Assembly (NCBI GenBank): GCA_025766275.1
Contig: JAFKAC010000030.1
Location: 620,001-684,000 of the forward strand
DNA: 64,000 bases
From: Lactarius indigo
Taxonomy: Eukaryota > Basidiomycota > Agaricomycetes > Russulales > Russulaceae
Direction of reading: 5' to 3'
Below are positions 45,530 to 55,781 of the stretch, in pieces (positions within the stretch are counted from its first letter, which is position 1; every line of letters begins with the position of its first letter). Under the pieces are notes generated by a model. It had not been told where the DNA came from. It saw only the letters and a list, made by a program, of their open reading frames with translations, and made no database searches. Made by a program: the position numbers and the translations under genes.

Positions 45530-46084
45530 ATGGTTTACTGCACACGGCTGGGTTCTTTTTCTCTATGTTGTTCTTCGTACTCCACACTCCTTATTGTTTT
45601 ACCATACCCCGCCGTCGTTCCTGCTATCTAGTCTAGTGTGCTCATCTCGGCCAGCCACTTTCGTTACGTAGCATTTGTCTGATATTGCACAAGGGCATAA
45701 TAATATGTACGAACACTGATCTGCAACAATAGAAGGGGCAAATCACCAGTAAAAGCTTTCGGGAATGGATTTCGAAAACGCCGCAGCGGCAGGTGGTGGT
45801 CGGGCGCCAAGTCGGGCACTGCGTAGCGATGGATCATACTGGACATGGACTATGAGCCTCCTCTTCTTTTCGGCACTTGCTGCCGCGATGCTGCGCGCTG
45901 ATGCTAGCGACGAGTTGTAAGACTTACAATCAGAGGACGATGAAAACGCCTGCCCGAAATCTGGAATGCCACGAGCGCCTACGCGGAAGTCGTCGACGCC
46001 GCCGGAGGAAAAGAAGCCCTCCCTGGTCAAGTAGCAGCTCCCACAGTTCTTTTATACCATCCCTCTCGTCCAACTTCCTACGTC
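45530..46084. other. 3' flank of K3
   Basis: 45530-45795 is the counterpart of the K2 3' flank. From there to 46084 nothing recognisable was seen other than GC-rich sequence with overlapping frames on both strands. Confidence 0.4.
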
Positions 46085-46250
46085 GGTGGTCGGGGTGTCG
46101 GAGCCAAAGCTGGTGTTCGCTGCCAGGGATACGACAGCGCGGGAGCACAAAATTCATCGGAGTCCGAAGCCCGAGGCGCAGCGTCGACTCCGTCGACTCC
46201 GGTTTGGGTACAAAAAGGATAGCCCGAACTGATGCCCGAACGCACAAGGA
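46085..46250. repeat. dispersed repeat T, copy 2
   Basis: Second copy of the element at 41050-41215, same orientation. It shares the GTCGGGGTGTCGGAGCCAAA block and the GGCGCAGCGTCGACTCCG block, here with an extra GTCGACTCCG unit. The copies lie in equivalent places, about 2.1-2.5 kb downstream of an X gene stop. Confidence 0.65.
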
Positions 46251-47304
46251 AGATGCTCAATTAGGCGTTGGTGGCTGAAGCACCAGCCTGCCAGTGACTC
46301 CGTCCATTTTCCTGTTGATCCTCGTCAGTGTCACCTGAAAGTATGCTGGACCTCACCTGCTCATCGGTTGGTACCGAGACCAACACTGTCCCCATGATTT
46401 CCTGTCACGTCGCTGTTCCCCGTTTGCAAGCTGCGTCTTGTCAAATTGGGTTTTCAAGTATCGAGGGCTTTCAGGGTTCTAAAAAAAAAAAACGAACAAT
46501 AGTGGTGGATAAAGTAAAGAAACGGCGCCTAGGTTTATCCCCAGCCGGGTATTCGCCCTGCCGCACCAATGGTCATCTGTAATGGTCCTTCAGGAAAAAA
46601 AAAATTTGTAGGTCGAACTCACGAGTCAGAACCCGCCAACTCAACGCGCAGTCATGGTCAAGGATCAAGCTCAAGGAACACGTGAAATCCTTACCCCGTG
46701 TCTTCAGCGTATCTTCGTCCTCCGTCAGCAGACAAGGGCTTTTGCATAAGCTTGACAGACGCGCAGGGCTTTTGGGTTGCACTTTTTTTTTAGGTTTGAT
46801 GAGCGTGCAAAGTGATTACGTGACACACGCGTTCCAGGCTGCCCAGGAATGGGCGGTATAATGTTTGTTCTTGACGTGTCAGTGGGGGTATGCAGCTAGT
46901 GCGGCTGCTCACTTATTTGGGGACCATAGGAGCACTCGCGATGTCCAAGCTAATACATGACGCACTCCTCCTATTTACCTGCTCAAATCAACATTTCCCT
47001 ATGCTCATGTCTAAGTCACAGTGCGCCCTACTCGCAGGCGGACCTTGTACTAATTCTGACCTACTGCGTGGATAATCGATGTGAGACATGACAAGTAATA
47101 AAAGTACGTTGTCCGATCTGAAAGGTCGTAACACGTGGCGGGGAATAATGTACACGGGGGTAATTAAAAGCAATAAGAAGTAGGGTGCTATACAAAAATT
47201 ACTGCTCTCCACTTGGTGGGAGACTTTCATCTGAGCGAGAGCCGAGGATATCACTGTCGGCGAATTCAAACTGTGGATGGCGGGAAGAGACGATTGATCC
47301 CATT
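46251..47304. other. spacer downstream of X4
   Basis: No gene is supported. There are A-runs near 46482-46492 and 46597-46606 and a T-run at 46783-46791, and a block of unrelated sequence. Unlike spacers A-C, I could not align this spacer convincingly, so the X4/K4 unit may come from an older duplication. Confidence 0.35.
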
Positions 47305-48241
47305 TCACCTTCCCAACATGTCAGCCGCTGGCGGGTCACAACACGGCGAACGAGGTATCTTACCTTCCCCAGCTATCCTATGGTCCTGTCGGGGATCAAG
47401 TGAGAATGCAGCGAGGTAGTGTAGTGGGGGATCATCGCCCTGTCGGCGAAGACGCAGGAGGACAGCAGGTTCTAGATTACGACTCAGGTCAACGTTGGAG
47501 ATACTCTGTGAAAAAAACCATGACCAACCTCCGGTCGTTTGCGATTGAAGTGCGGTCATATCCACACTGTCCACACCGCTAACCGCTGCATCTGTCAGAG
47601 TTGACGATGGGCGTGAGTCGGCGAATGGGAGGATAGCGAATGGATCCGGTGAGACAGGTTGGACCGTAATCTGCTCTGCAAGGTCTGCCGGTGGCGCTGG
47701 AGGGGGTGGGGAAGTGGGAAAACCTCGTGAGCTAGAAGCTTCCCTGAGCTTATTCCTGATTTGCCGGTCGATGGCCCGGTCGGATGCGTCCTACATGAGG
47801 ATCAGTTATACACCCTTCACGTTAGAGTGCAGGGGGGATTGACCTTGATCACCATGTACGTCGTCTTGGAGACACTTTTAAAGTGCATATTGAGAATCCA
47901 TCTTTTGAGTCGAGACTTGGTCTTCTCCAGTCTCGACTCGAGGTCTTCTAGGCTACTCAGTTCCACCAGTAAATACCTTTACTGGGCATGTGAGTTAGCC
48001 ACACTGACTCGTCGTATAAAAGCCCAATCACTTCTTGATCTTCGACCTCGATCAGGTGAATGTGCTGCTGCAGTAGGTTGCGCGCTACGTCCAGATCGCG
48101 GTCAGCACTTCGTAACTTGAAGTTGACAAGGCTTTTCTGTAGATCATTGACGGCGGCCATCCTAGTTGAAAGGCTCGGCGATTCGATACCACCAAGGGCA
48201 TTCTGTTGGGAATGGTGCCTTTGAAAAAATACGTCCGGCAT
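47305..48241 (-). CDS. X-family protein X4, most complete copy
   Basis: ATG at 48241 (MPDVFFQRHHSQQNALGG) opens exon 1, with LRSADRDLDVARNLLQQH and LIEVEDQEVIGLLYDES, matching X2 RNLLKQHLRQLPLEEQ. Exon 2 gives EDLESRLEKTKSRLKRWIL and MHFKSVSKTTYMVIK, heptad-like and probably helical. Exon 3 starts DASDRAIDRQIRNKLREASS and runs through a Pro-rich stretch (PTSPPPPAPPADLAEQ). DPFAILPFADSRPSSTL aligns with the NPF region of X3. The frame stays open through AVLLRLRRQGDDPPLHYLAA to the stop at 47305. No signal peptide or known catalytic motif is seen. Short polypyrimidine patches leave open whether a further small intron occurs near 47500. Head to head with K4, 462 bases apart. Confidence 0.6.
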
Positions 48242-48703
48242 CGGGGAGGGCTGTAGGGTAAACTACGTAAGTTCTGAGCCAGCAGATACTGAGGTTTAAG
48301 GAGGAAGAGGAGGAAAGCCGACTTGGCCATGGTACCGGGCCTTATAATCAGTGGGATTGCCAGTGTACCATTACGGTTGCATTGGAACCTGTGCATTCAA
48401 TAGGCCTTGACAACAAGTGACCTACCAGGCGTTCAAGAATCGTGACAGGTTGCGTTCAATGAAGATCCCGGCAGCCATACTTGGCCAGAGGAGGAACAAA
48501 CACTCCCATAGAAAGACAAGATTGCGTTCCGATGTGTGGGATAGAAGGAAACGAAGGGTGTGATAATAAGAACAATAAGTTCGAGGAAGAGAAAGGGCGG
48601 TGAAATTACGTTATGCCATCAAACACGGTGGGATTTCTCAGTTGCGGTAAATACAAGCTCGCAAGTTGTTACGTTCCCACTCTTCTCTCTACTCGTACAC
48701 AGG
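48242..48703. promoter_or_regulatory. shared divergent promoter of X4 and K4
   Basis: These 462 bases lie between diverging ATGs, almost the same length as at X2/K2 (461). A pyrimidine-rich tract (CTCTTCTCTCTACTCG, near 48680-48696) precedes the K4 ATG, as at K3. No gene is visible. Confidence 0.5.
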
Positions 48704-50040
48704 ATGGAGTCTCGAGATGGTAGGGACCTCCTTGGAAATCGCCCCCGAAAAAAACTGGGAGAGATTGGTGGCCCCGAAATCTGGTGGGTCGAACGGCAGC
48801 AAGCTTTGGAGCATGCTGGTTACATGCTCCGTCCCCGATACCGCCCCGATTGGACCCCGTCATGGGCTGGCACCGACAAGCTCCCTCTCAATTTTGAAGA
48901 TGGCCATCGACAGTTGGTAAGTATGAACACCACCACCTCGACGATCGTGCTCATGACGTGTCGTCTCAGCGGCGCCTGTGCATGGATGCTACTCGAATAT
49001 CTGATGGCAAGCCCGTTATGTTGAAAAGGCTCCTCGAGAAAGAAGGTCCTCACGAGCTCCAGATCAACAAGCTCTTCTCCGCTGGATCCCTCGCCTCTGA
49101 CCCCCGAAATCACTGTGCACCCCTTCTCGATGTCATCGAGCTACCAAACGATCCTCCAATTATGGTACATTCACTATTACGCTCGTTTTATGACCCCAAG
49201 TTCCAAACATTTGGGGAGTTCGTAACATTTTTCGCGCAAATTTGTGAGGTGAGCTGCGTGCAATGTCGAGTGGTCGGGTCGCTCATCTGCCAATCCAGGG
49301 TGTAGAGTTCTTGCACGAGAACAGCGTTGCTCATCGGTGCGGTGTTGCCCTTTCCTCCTGTCCTCCCTCGTGTCTGCCCCTCGCTCACATTTTTGTCTCT
49401 AGGGACTGCACGAGGCAAAACATCATGCTCGACCCGTCGAATATGTACCCTGAATCCTTCCACCCAGTTGTGACCAATCGAAGTAAGGATTTCCGTCGAA
49501 GGGCAAAAGCATATTCGCGAACCTGGCGTCCTACACGATACCTTCTCATCGACTTTGGCCACTCCCGTCGGTATGATCTTTCCAAGGGGCCTCCACTCGA
49601 CGAACCTCTGAGAGGAGCCGACAAGTCCGCACCGGAGCATCAGAATGGCACGCTATGCGACCCATTTCCCACCGACGTGTACTATCTCGGGAACATGATT
49701 CGGGAGAACTACTCGCAGGTCAGAAGTCCCACTCGTCCACAAAAAAAAAAAAAAAAAAAGTGTCCTGACTTGTACGAGCCAGAAATACAAAGGGTTCGAG
49801 TTTATGGAACCTCTCATCGCTGACATGACTCAAGAAGACCCCTCACGACGTCCCACCATGGACAAGGTCACCGCTCGTTTTTCGGAGATGACGAAAGGCC
49901 TTAGCAATTGGAAGTTACGCTCGAGAATGGCACGCAAGAACGAGATGTGGCCGGTTACTGCATGGAGAGCCGTCAACCATTGGTCCCGGACGGTGCGCTA
50001 CGTCCTCGCCAACAAAGCGGCGATTCCCGAACCCAGCTGA
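48704..50040 (+). CDS. protein kinase-like protein K4
   Basis: The ATG at 48704 (MESRDGRDLLGNRPRKK) opens a leader with EIWWVERQQALEHAGYMLRP. Exon 2 has LCMDATRISDGKPVMLKRLL, helix-C Glu in HELQINKLFS, and FGEFVTFFAQICE. Exons 3/4 give GVEFLHENSVAHR and DCTRQNIMLDPSNMYPESF. DFG is followed by HSRRYD where the other copies have LSRRYD or LSRQYD. SAPEHQ, PFPTDVYYLGNMI and SRRPTMDKVTARFSEM follow; the tail has NWKLRSRMARKNEMWPVTAW and ends NKAAIPEPS. All exons are open. The intron before the last exon holds a run of about 19 A (49741-49759). It is the most diverged kinase here and pairs with X4. Cell role unknown. Confidence 0.83.
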
Positions 50041-53000
50041 TCCACCGACTCATTTTCGCTGTGTTATATTTTTACTCTCCGCGCTCGTTGAGTACTGTAC
50101 GACTTGTAAACTTGAATACCCACCGATCTACCTGCTATGTAATTCGATTCACTTTGTCTCATCCAGATATACTCGCTATATTTTTCCTGTTGTTGAAGTG
50201 ACACGAGCAGCCTGGCACCCGGTCTACCATTCTGTTCCTATCTACGCATCCGCAGGATCATTCGTGAAACGGGCTACTTATCGTGATAGAGTGGACTTCT
50301 GGGCGTCCGTGGAAAATATGTATAACTGTTTTGTACACGTGGCGGTGAACCAAGAGGAAAAAGAAAAGTCCTTGGTGATTTGCAAACGTCCCCACCTGTG
50401 TTACATGCTACAGTCTATTATATTCCCTGATAGAGGTTGGTCAACGTCAACGCACAAAGGCGAAATGGTTCAGTTGTACAATAAAGCGAAAGGCATTCGG
50501 CTTTCCAGGAGACTGACTCGGGCACATTCGGGGGATGGATTGGATAAAAGTTCACGATAATTCACCTACAATCGCTCAATCAGGATCGTACAGCGTTCTC
50601 TAGGGCGACCCCGTTTTGATGGCCGTTCCCAAGTCGACACAAAATCAACAAGTACGCACGTGCACGGAGGCTGTATTTTCGTCGATGGCCCTCTGCTGCA
50701 GACGTCACCCAGAGAAGTGTCGTAGCTTTCGAGTCTCGGCCTTGTTTCTTTTACACGGCGGCCATCAGTTACCCCGAGAGTGACAGGCCCGTCACCAGAT
50801 ATGCCACCCTGCGTCTCATTGTGCTCTACAGTACGCCCCCGGCCGGTATTGTACGCTTTGTTACGCAAGTCGCACAATAGGACTTCTGACAAAGTGAAGA
50901 CACGCTCCTTCAGTCCTCCATTCGGCATTTGAGAGCTGTGAAACAGAAGAACAACCTTATCCCTCGTTGCCCATGCGGAGGCGGGAAGGGGGCCACGATC
51001 ATGACGATGAGTCGATGACGCGGCAGTACGAGTACATGAATTGAGTTGATGTGTTCTGACAGTGATCTAAGCTTGACAATAAGGAGGGCCGCCGCAGTGT
51101 CAAGGACTCCCCATCTATCGAACTGCCTTGCTACGTCCGGTTACGGCTGCAGGTAAGGCTGCAGGGCGCAAGGCAGGGCGTCTCTGAGGACGCGACAACT
51201 AGGACGCCACAGAAGTCACACCTCGGGAAATTCCACTAACAAGATACAGTACCACATATAGACTAAACGGTAGCACTCTCAGGGAAGGGGCAAGGATACT
51301 ATGATCATCAGAAAGAAACAAGTCCAGCTACCAGGAATCCTGAGTGCGGAGTTCGGGCATGTCGGAGTTTCGCGGGGACACCTCGTCCATACCGATCGAC
51401 CGGCCCCATTATTCGACCGTCCTCAGGCTGCTGATCCATCTAAGTATTTAAGGAGCATTGTAGACTCAGTTCGCAAGCGTTGAATATTAGGAAATACCGA
51501 TAACCATGTATGAAACACATTGCCAGGCCATGCGTCGAGTCGAGAGTTGTCGGAGGGTTCGGCGACTGACATGCCCTGAACCTGCTGTCTTTGTCCCGTG
51601 GAGTAAACTGACAAAAGGCGGTCTAGTAAATTAGCAATTTCCCCTTACCTATGGGAACTTCGATATTCGGGGTATGCGTCCCAGCCAAAGACAATAACGG
51701 CTTTATCCAGTAGTTGCTCCAGGGGGATCAATAGGAGGGCAGAGTGGCACATGCGCTGTGCAGGACTTTATTAACGACAGACTCAAAGGACCTATCCGAC
51801 TTGGCGGCTTATTGAATTGTCACGTTAGAGCAGGTCGAGACGGCACAAGTCCCGAGACATAGTTAGTGTTTGCTGCAGACGGAATACAAGAAGTTCAGGA
51901 TCTGCGAGCGGTGTTGGTGTAGAACCCCATTTGTGCGCTCTCATTTTGGATGTGTGAGCGATACAGTACCACATACCTGAAGAGGCATGTAACAAACCTA
52001 CGCACTGAATTACCAAAGGCATCGAAGTAGTCGTCTCTGTAACTGCCGCAGATCTGACTAGAGTAAAGGAGGTATCGTGACCTGTGAGCTTCTCGAAGGT
52101 TATGACTTGACAATGATGCTGAAAGCTACTCTGACAGATCGGAAAGATCGGTGCTACTGGGAGAGGCGAGACAAATGAATAAAGCATAGCCGGCCAGCAC
52201 CCGTCGCGACATGTATAAGAGAGATCAGATGAACGTAATTGTTCAGTTTCGCAACAAGACACCCAAGGAGATACCAAGTGTCGGGAGAGAGGGAATCTAA
52301 GGAGGAGATATAGCCATTCAGGATTTCCCAGAGTCCCACAGAATTAAGGGCATGCGGTGACTCTGTCAAATGGGACTTTCTAAAGAAATATTTGGCGCTG
52401 GTTGCAAAGCGTGCTGTTGAACAGCACATACGGTAAATAAGACGTAATGAACAGCAGCGCATGTCATCAGGGAACAGTAATTCGTTCACCTACATGATGT
52501 GCTTGGCCAGGTCCATCGTGACGAACTGAGTCCCGACGCACTAGGAACTAAGAATGGCCCAGAGACTACCACATGCTATAGGGGTTCGACGGCTGACCAT
52601 GGTGTACCAGATCCTAATAGACAAGGTGAGTGCGACAACTTGAAGCTGCTCAACTTTCTACCATTGGCGAACTCTGCTGTGTACTTGCGCAGGCTGGTCA
52701 ACATTTTTGCACTTGGATTCGGTAAATCGTGCTTCAGTGGCTGATTTCGAGGGGAACAGGGGCGACAATGTTAGCTATGCTCTATTCTTCTACCGCTCCG
52801 GCGCTAATGAAGCCTCTACTGGGTGGTGGTCAACAAATGACTGGGTTCCTATAACGAGGTTTGTGGGTCTGGGATCTCACTAAGAGTCGAACTATCCGAT
52901 CCTGGGGAGGGGAAGGAAGGCGACTCGAAACAGCAAGCTATAAAGTTCGGAGTAATAGGACAGGTTGAGCAAGGGTTCGTAGAGGCGACTTCACATGTTG

Positions 53001-53265
53001 GTATCCCAGAAAAGTAAGTCTGTTCAGCTGGAGGTCTGGCAACTTTTTGGATTGACCGAGCCCTAGGCCAGGATGAACGGGGCGGGCCGGGAAAAGGCCG
53101 GTTGCCGTCTGGTTGCGGGAGCAGCCACGGGCCACGGGGACGACGGCATCCCTCAACCATCCCTCTTACCCCCAGTACGAGTCGCATCCAGATCGAGGCC
53201 TATCGAATTATTTCGACCCCCCTGGTTTATAAATCACCACTTCCTAGACGTCTCGCCATCCGCAG
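50041..53265. other. gene-poor region between K4 and IPP-2
   Basis: A partial copy of repeat S lies near 50870-50985. Possible exons around 52154-52489 (minus) and 52576-52744 (plus) cannot be assembled into anything recognisable. The last few hundred bases would include the IPP-2 promoter. I see no supportable gene. Confidence 0.35.
50600..50985. repeat. dispersed repeat S, partial copy 3
   Basis: CTCCTTCAGTCCTCCATTCG (50909) and AAAGTGAAGACACGCTCCTTC match the middle of copy 2 (CTCCTTCGCTCCACAGTCCTCCATTCG, near 37677), and GGAGGCGGG-type sequence follows. The left part is too diverged to align with confidence. Confidence 0.4.
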
Positions 53266-54381
53266 ATGTCGTCTGCTTCTGCACCCAACGCACCCACCCG
53301 CAGCGCATCTACCTCCAAGCCCAAGGGCATTTTGAAGAACGCCCCACCTGCTCCTGGGACTGCGGCACAACAGTGAGTAAGCCTTGTTAATTGATCCCAG
53401 CGCGGCATCTGACCATGGTCATATGTCTGTTCTGTCCACTTCCAACTTGCGCCCTCACGTGTTTCCTATCTTTTGCGATCGCGCCCGTTGACAATTCTGC
53501 GAATTTCACCATACTTCCTTCCATATCTGTTACTTTTGATCGCTTTCGCTGCTGCTGGATTGCTGCGTTGTTCTGCCTCTCAACGGTTTGAATAACCCTC
53601 GACCCCTCATCCATATCACGACGCTGCTTGCCTTATAGCAGCCTACAATGGGACGAAGCAAATCTAGCGCTAACGGAGATGCAGAAGGACAGCCAGATGA
53701 AGATAACGGAACCAAAGACGCCTTACGTGCGCTACAACGCTGAACTAGACGAAGTCGAAGGCGGTGCGTGCCCTCGGCCCACCTGGTGCCCGCTATTCCC
53801 GCTCACATGGCAGAATTCCTCCTAGAAATTCCGGCATTCGACTTGGGGAGCACATCCGCTCCCTCACCACCGCCCGCTTCCCCATCTCCGATAGAGCCTT
53901 CGTCCCCGCGCCGTCCGTCCTTCTCTACGGGGAAGCGGCCAGGGCGTTCGAGCAGCGGCAGCTCTAGCCGTAGCACAAGCTTCAGCATCCCCTCCGAAAT
54001 TCCGCGAGGCGAGGTGGAGGAGGCAAGCAGCGACGAGGAGCCCATGTCACCTGAGGGTGCGTATCACGTAGCTCTATCCGGCGCAGAGGTTACTGACTCG
54101 GACTCTTGCAGCGGCCGCGAAGCACGAGGCTTTTCTGAAGGCGCGTGGGCGCCATTATTCGAATGAGGCGGAAGCGATGAAGGTTCGCACATGCACTTTC
54201 TCATTCTCTTGTCTCCGTATCCATCAATTTTTGTGCTTTACTCGCTGACTGGTGGGCCCCTGGGCTTGATCTACAGCGTGCGTCCCAGCTTTCGGATTCA
54301 GATGAAGATGAAGAGGACTCGACAGGTGATAGTGGAGTGCCACGTTTACCCAAGGCCAACGGCAAGGTTACTTCACCTTGA
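53266..54381 (+). CDS. protein phosphatase inhibitor 2 (IPP-2/Glc8-type)
   Basis: Regulatory subunit of type 1 protein phosphatase, acting in cytoplasm and nucleus. Five exons (53266-53372, 53639-53763, 53826-54056, 54112-54182, 54277-54381) join in frame to 212 residues. The family landmarks appear in order: [14 protein letters not shown] near residues 17-30 (the KGILK PP1-docking motif), [15 protein letters not shown] followed by [14 protein letters not shown], a Ser-rich middle ([15 protein letters not shown]), [12 protein letters not shown] (the HYNEA-type motif that blocks the PP1 active site) and an acidic end ([15 protein letters not shown]). The [10 protein letters not shown] part contains the TP site phosphorylated by GSK3-type kinases in known relatives. 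The first intron (266 bp) is unusually long for the window. The gene stands alone, with no duplicated flank. Confidence 0.92.
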
Positions 54382-54880
54382 GTTGGTACCCATGAATTAA
54401 ACAATTTGCTTATCGATGTGACGTTTGTCTGTCTAGTTATTTCTGATCAGTTTAAAACCTTTGTTGTACCCTTTTTCTATGTAATTTTTATCACCAACGA
54501 CGCCTCGATTGATTGGAAGGAGCAATTCCGATTGCGATCTCATGCTAACTAGCTGTTCGCACCTTTCCTCCTTACGTCATCAGCAGACCCAACCTCGACG
54601 ACGACAAGGTTCCCCGCATAACGGTCATCCGAGCCCACCTCTGGGGTATCAAAGCACTACTGGCTGATGCAATGATGATAAGAGCTGTCTTTCCGCTAAA
54701 GACTTCACTGGATAAACTTGGGTTCCTCGTACTTAGTCGGCTGGTAACTCCTGGTCAGCGCAGCTGGATGCAGGTGGCGCTACCAAGGACGCGCGACACT
54801 TGACAATTGTACTGGACTGCACTGAGAAGATAGATAGAGGAACAGGCCATTCTACGTGCCCCCTCTACCCATCTACCATC
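54382..54880. other. spacer; left edge of the GMC duplication
   Basis: No gene. From about 54590 (CAGACCCAACCTCGA...ACAAGGTTCC...ACGGTCATCCGAG) the sequence matches 59223 onward, marking the left edge of the duplicated unit. Confidence 0.5.
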
Positions 54881-55290
54881 CTGTTGACTGCGACGGGCGG
54901 CACCACAGCGCCAGCGTGCGTCTTTACGAGTCACCTCGCGGAGGCCACCTCCGATACGCGCATCTTCTCATCAGAGGCAAGCTTTTCGTATAATGACCCA
55001 ATGCACACATGGATTGTTTGATCTTGGTCTCCTTGGGTCCCTGGAAGTGGAAGACTATCATTTTGCGAGTTCTCTGAGGTTCGGGAATTTGCCGAACCGC
55101 AAACGGAATCAATGGTCCGATTCAAGAAAAACAGCGGACCGAACGGAACTCCTCAATTGGTGTCCGGCTCGGTCCGGTTCGGGTCCGGACCGAAGTTCGG
55201 AACCGAACTATATCACTGCGCATGGCTCCGTCTGAGCTTGACCCTGAGGTACAGGTGTATTGGTACTCCGATAGTACCCCATACAGACCT
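54881..55290 (+). pseudogene. GMC oxidoreductase relic, unit 1
   Basis: TGGTTAPACVFTSHLAEATS and YNDPMHT (54890-55015) correspond to the FAD-binding start of the neighbouring genes (GGTAACVVAGRLAAADA, YNDPAHT). APSELDPEVQVYW (55224-55262) corresponds to TPSEVAEFGPEFQEYW near the middle of those genes. Everything between is missing and replaced by a GGTTCGG-rich block. The matching relic in unit 2 (59525-60790) still holds more of the gene, so unit 1 lost its middle after the duplication. Confidence 0.65.
55085..55215. repeat. GGTTCGG/CCGAACC-rich block
   Basis: About 130 bases are dense in GGTTCGG, GGTCCGG, CCGAACC and GGACCG words on both strands (for example GGTCCGGTTCGGGTCCGGAC). Words of this kind face each other at both ends, giving weak inverted-repeat structure. 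The block replaces the deleted centre of the relic and has no counterpart in unit 2. It resembles the subterminal repeats of small non-autonomous transposons, but that is inference. Confidence 0.45.
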
Positions 55291-55781
55291 GCCCTGCACA
55301 AGTGTAAGTTTGGCGTGCGTGCTCCCACATCTCTGTTGTCATGTGGTCATGACGTAATGAAAGGACAGGTCTTGCTCATACGAAAGGTCCATGGCTTCCT
55401 GGGATCTAGTGCAGAACGAATCGCGCTGCTTGATCGCATAGAACGTATGGCACATGCACAGAAGTAAGGATTGTGGCTTAGAAAGATGCTACCAACTTCA
55501 AATTGTGCCGGTTGATGGGGTATGTACTGCTACGGCTGCTTGTTTTTGAAATCGCATTGATATGCGTTACCTACCCTAAGACGTGATGCCTCTGAGGACG
55601 CGCATGGGGTAGACGTCATAATAGCTCGCGACATCAGTTATCCAAGCGATATTCGTGCTCAATCAACCGTTCGGGGGCAATGGTGTAGTCACACACTTTC
55701 GCTTCACACGGATTGTAGATAGTTCACCGCAGATGCGTGAACCATATTTAATCGCGTTAAGGAGATTGATGGAGACCATCA

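Noticed and set aside
25963..48241. X proteins as HeLo-like or MLKL-like cell-death proteins acting with the kinase
   Set aside because: Helical N-terminus and a kinase partner invite the idea, but no amphipathic or membrane-active N-terminal helix or known motif is visible; left as speculation.
24158..50040. K1-K4 as FunK1-type kinases
   Set aside because: The ends, the insertion after the catalytic loop and the WW leader do not fit the FunK1 pattern I recall; a search is needed, so no subfamily name is given.
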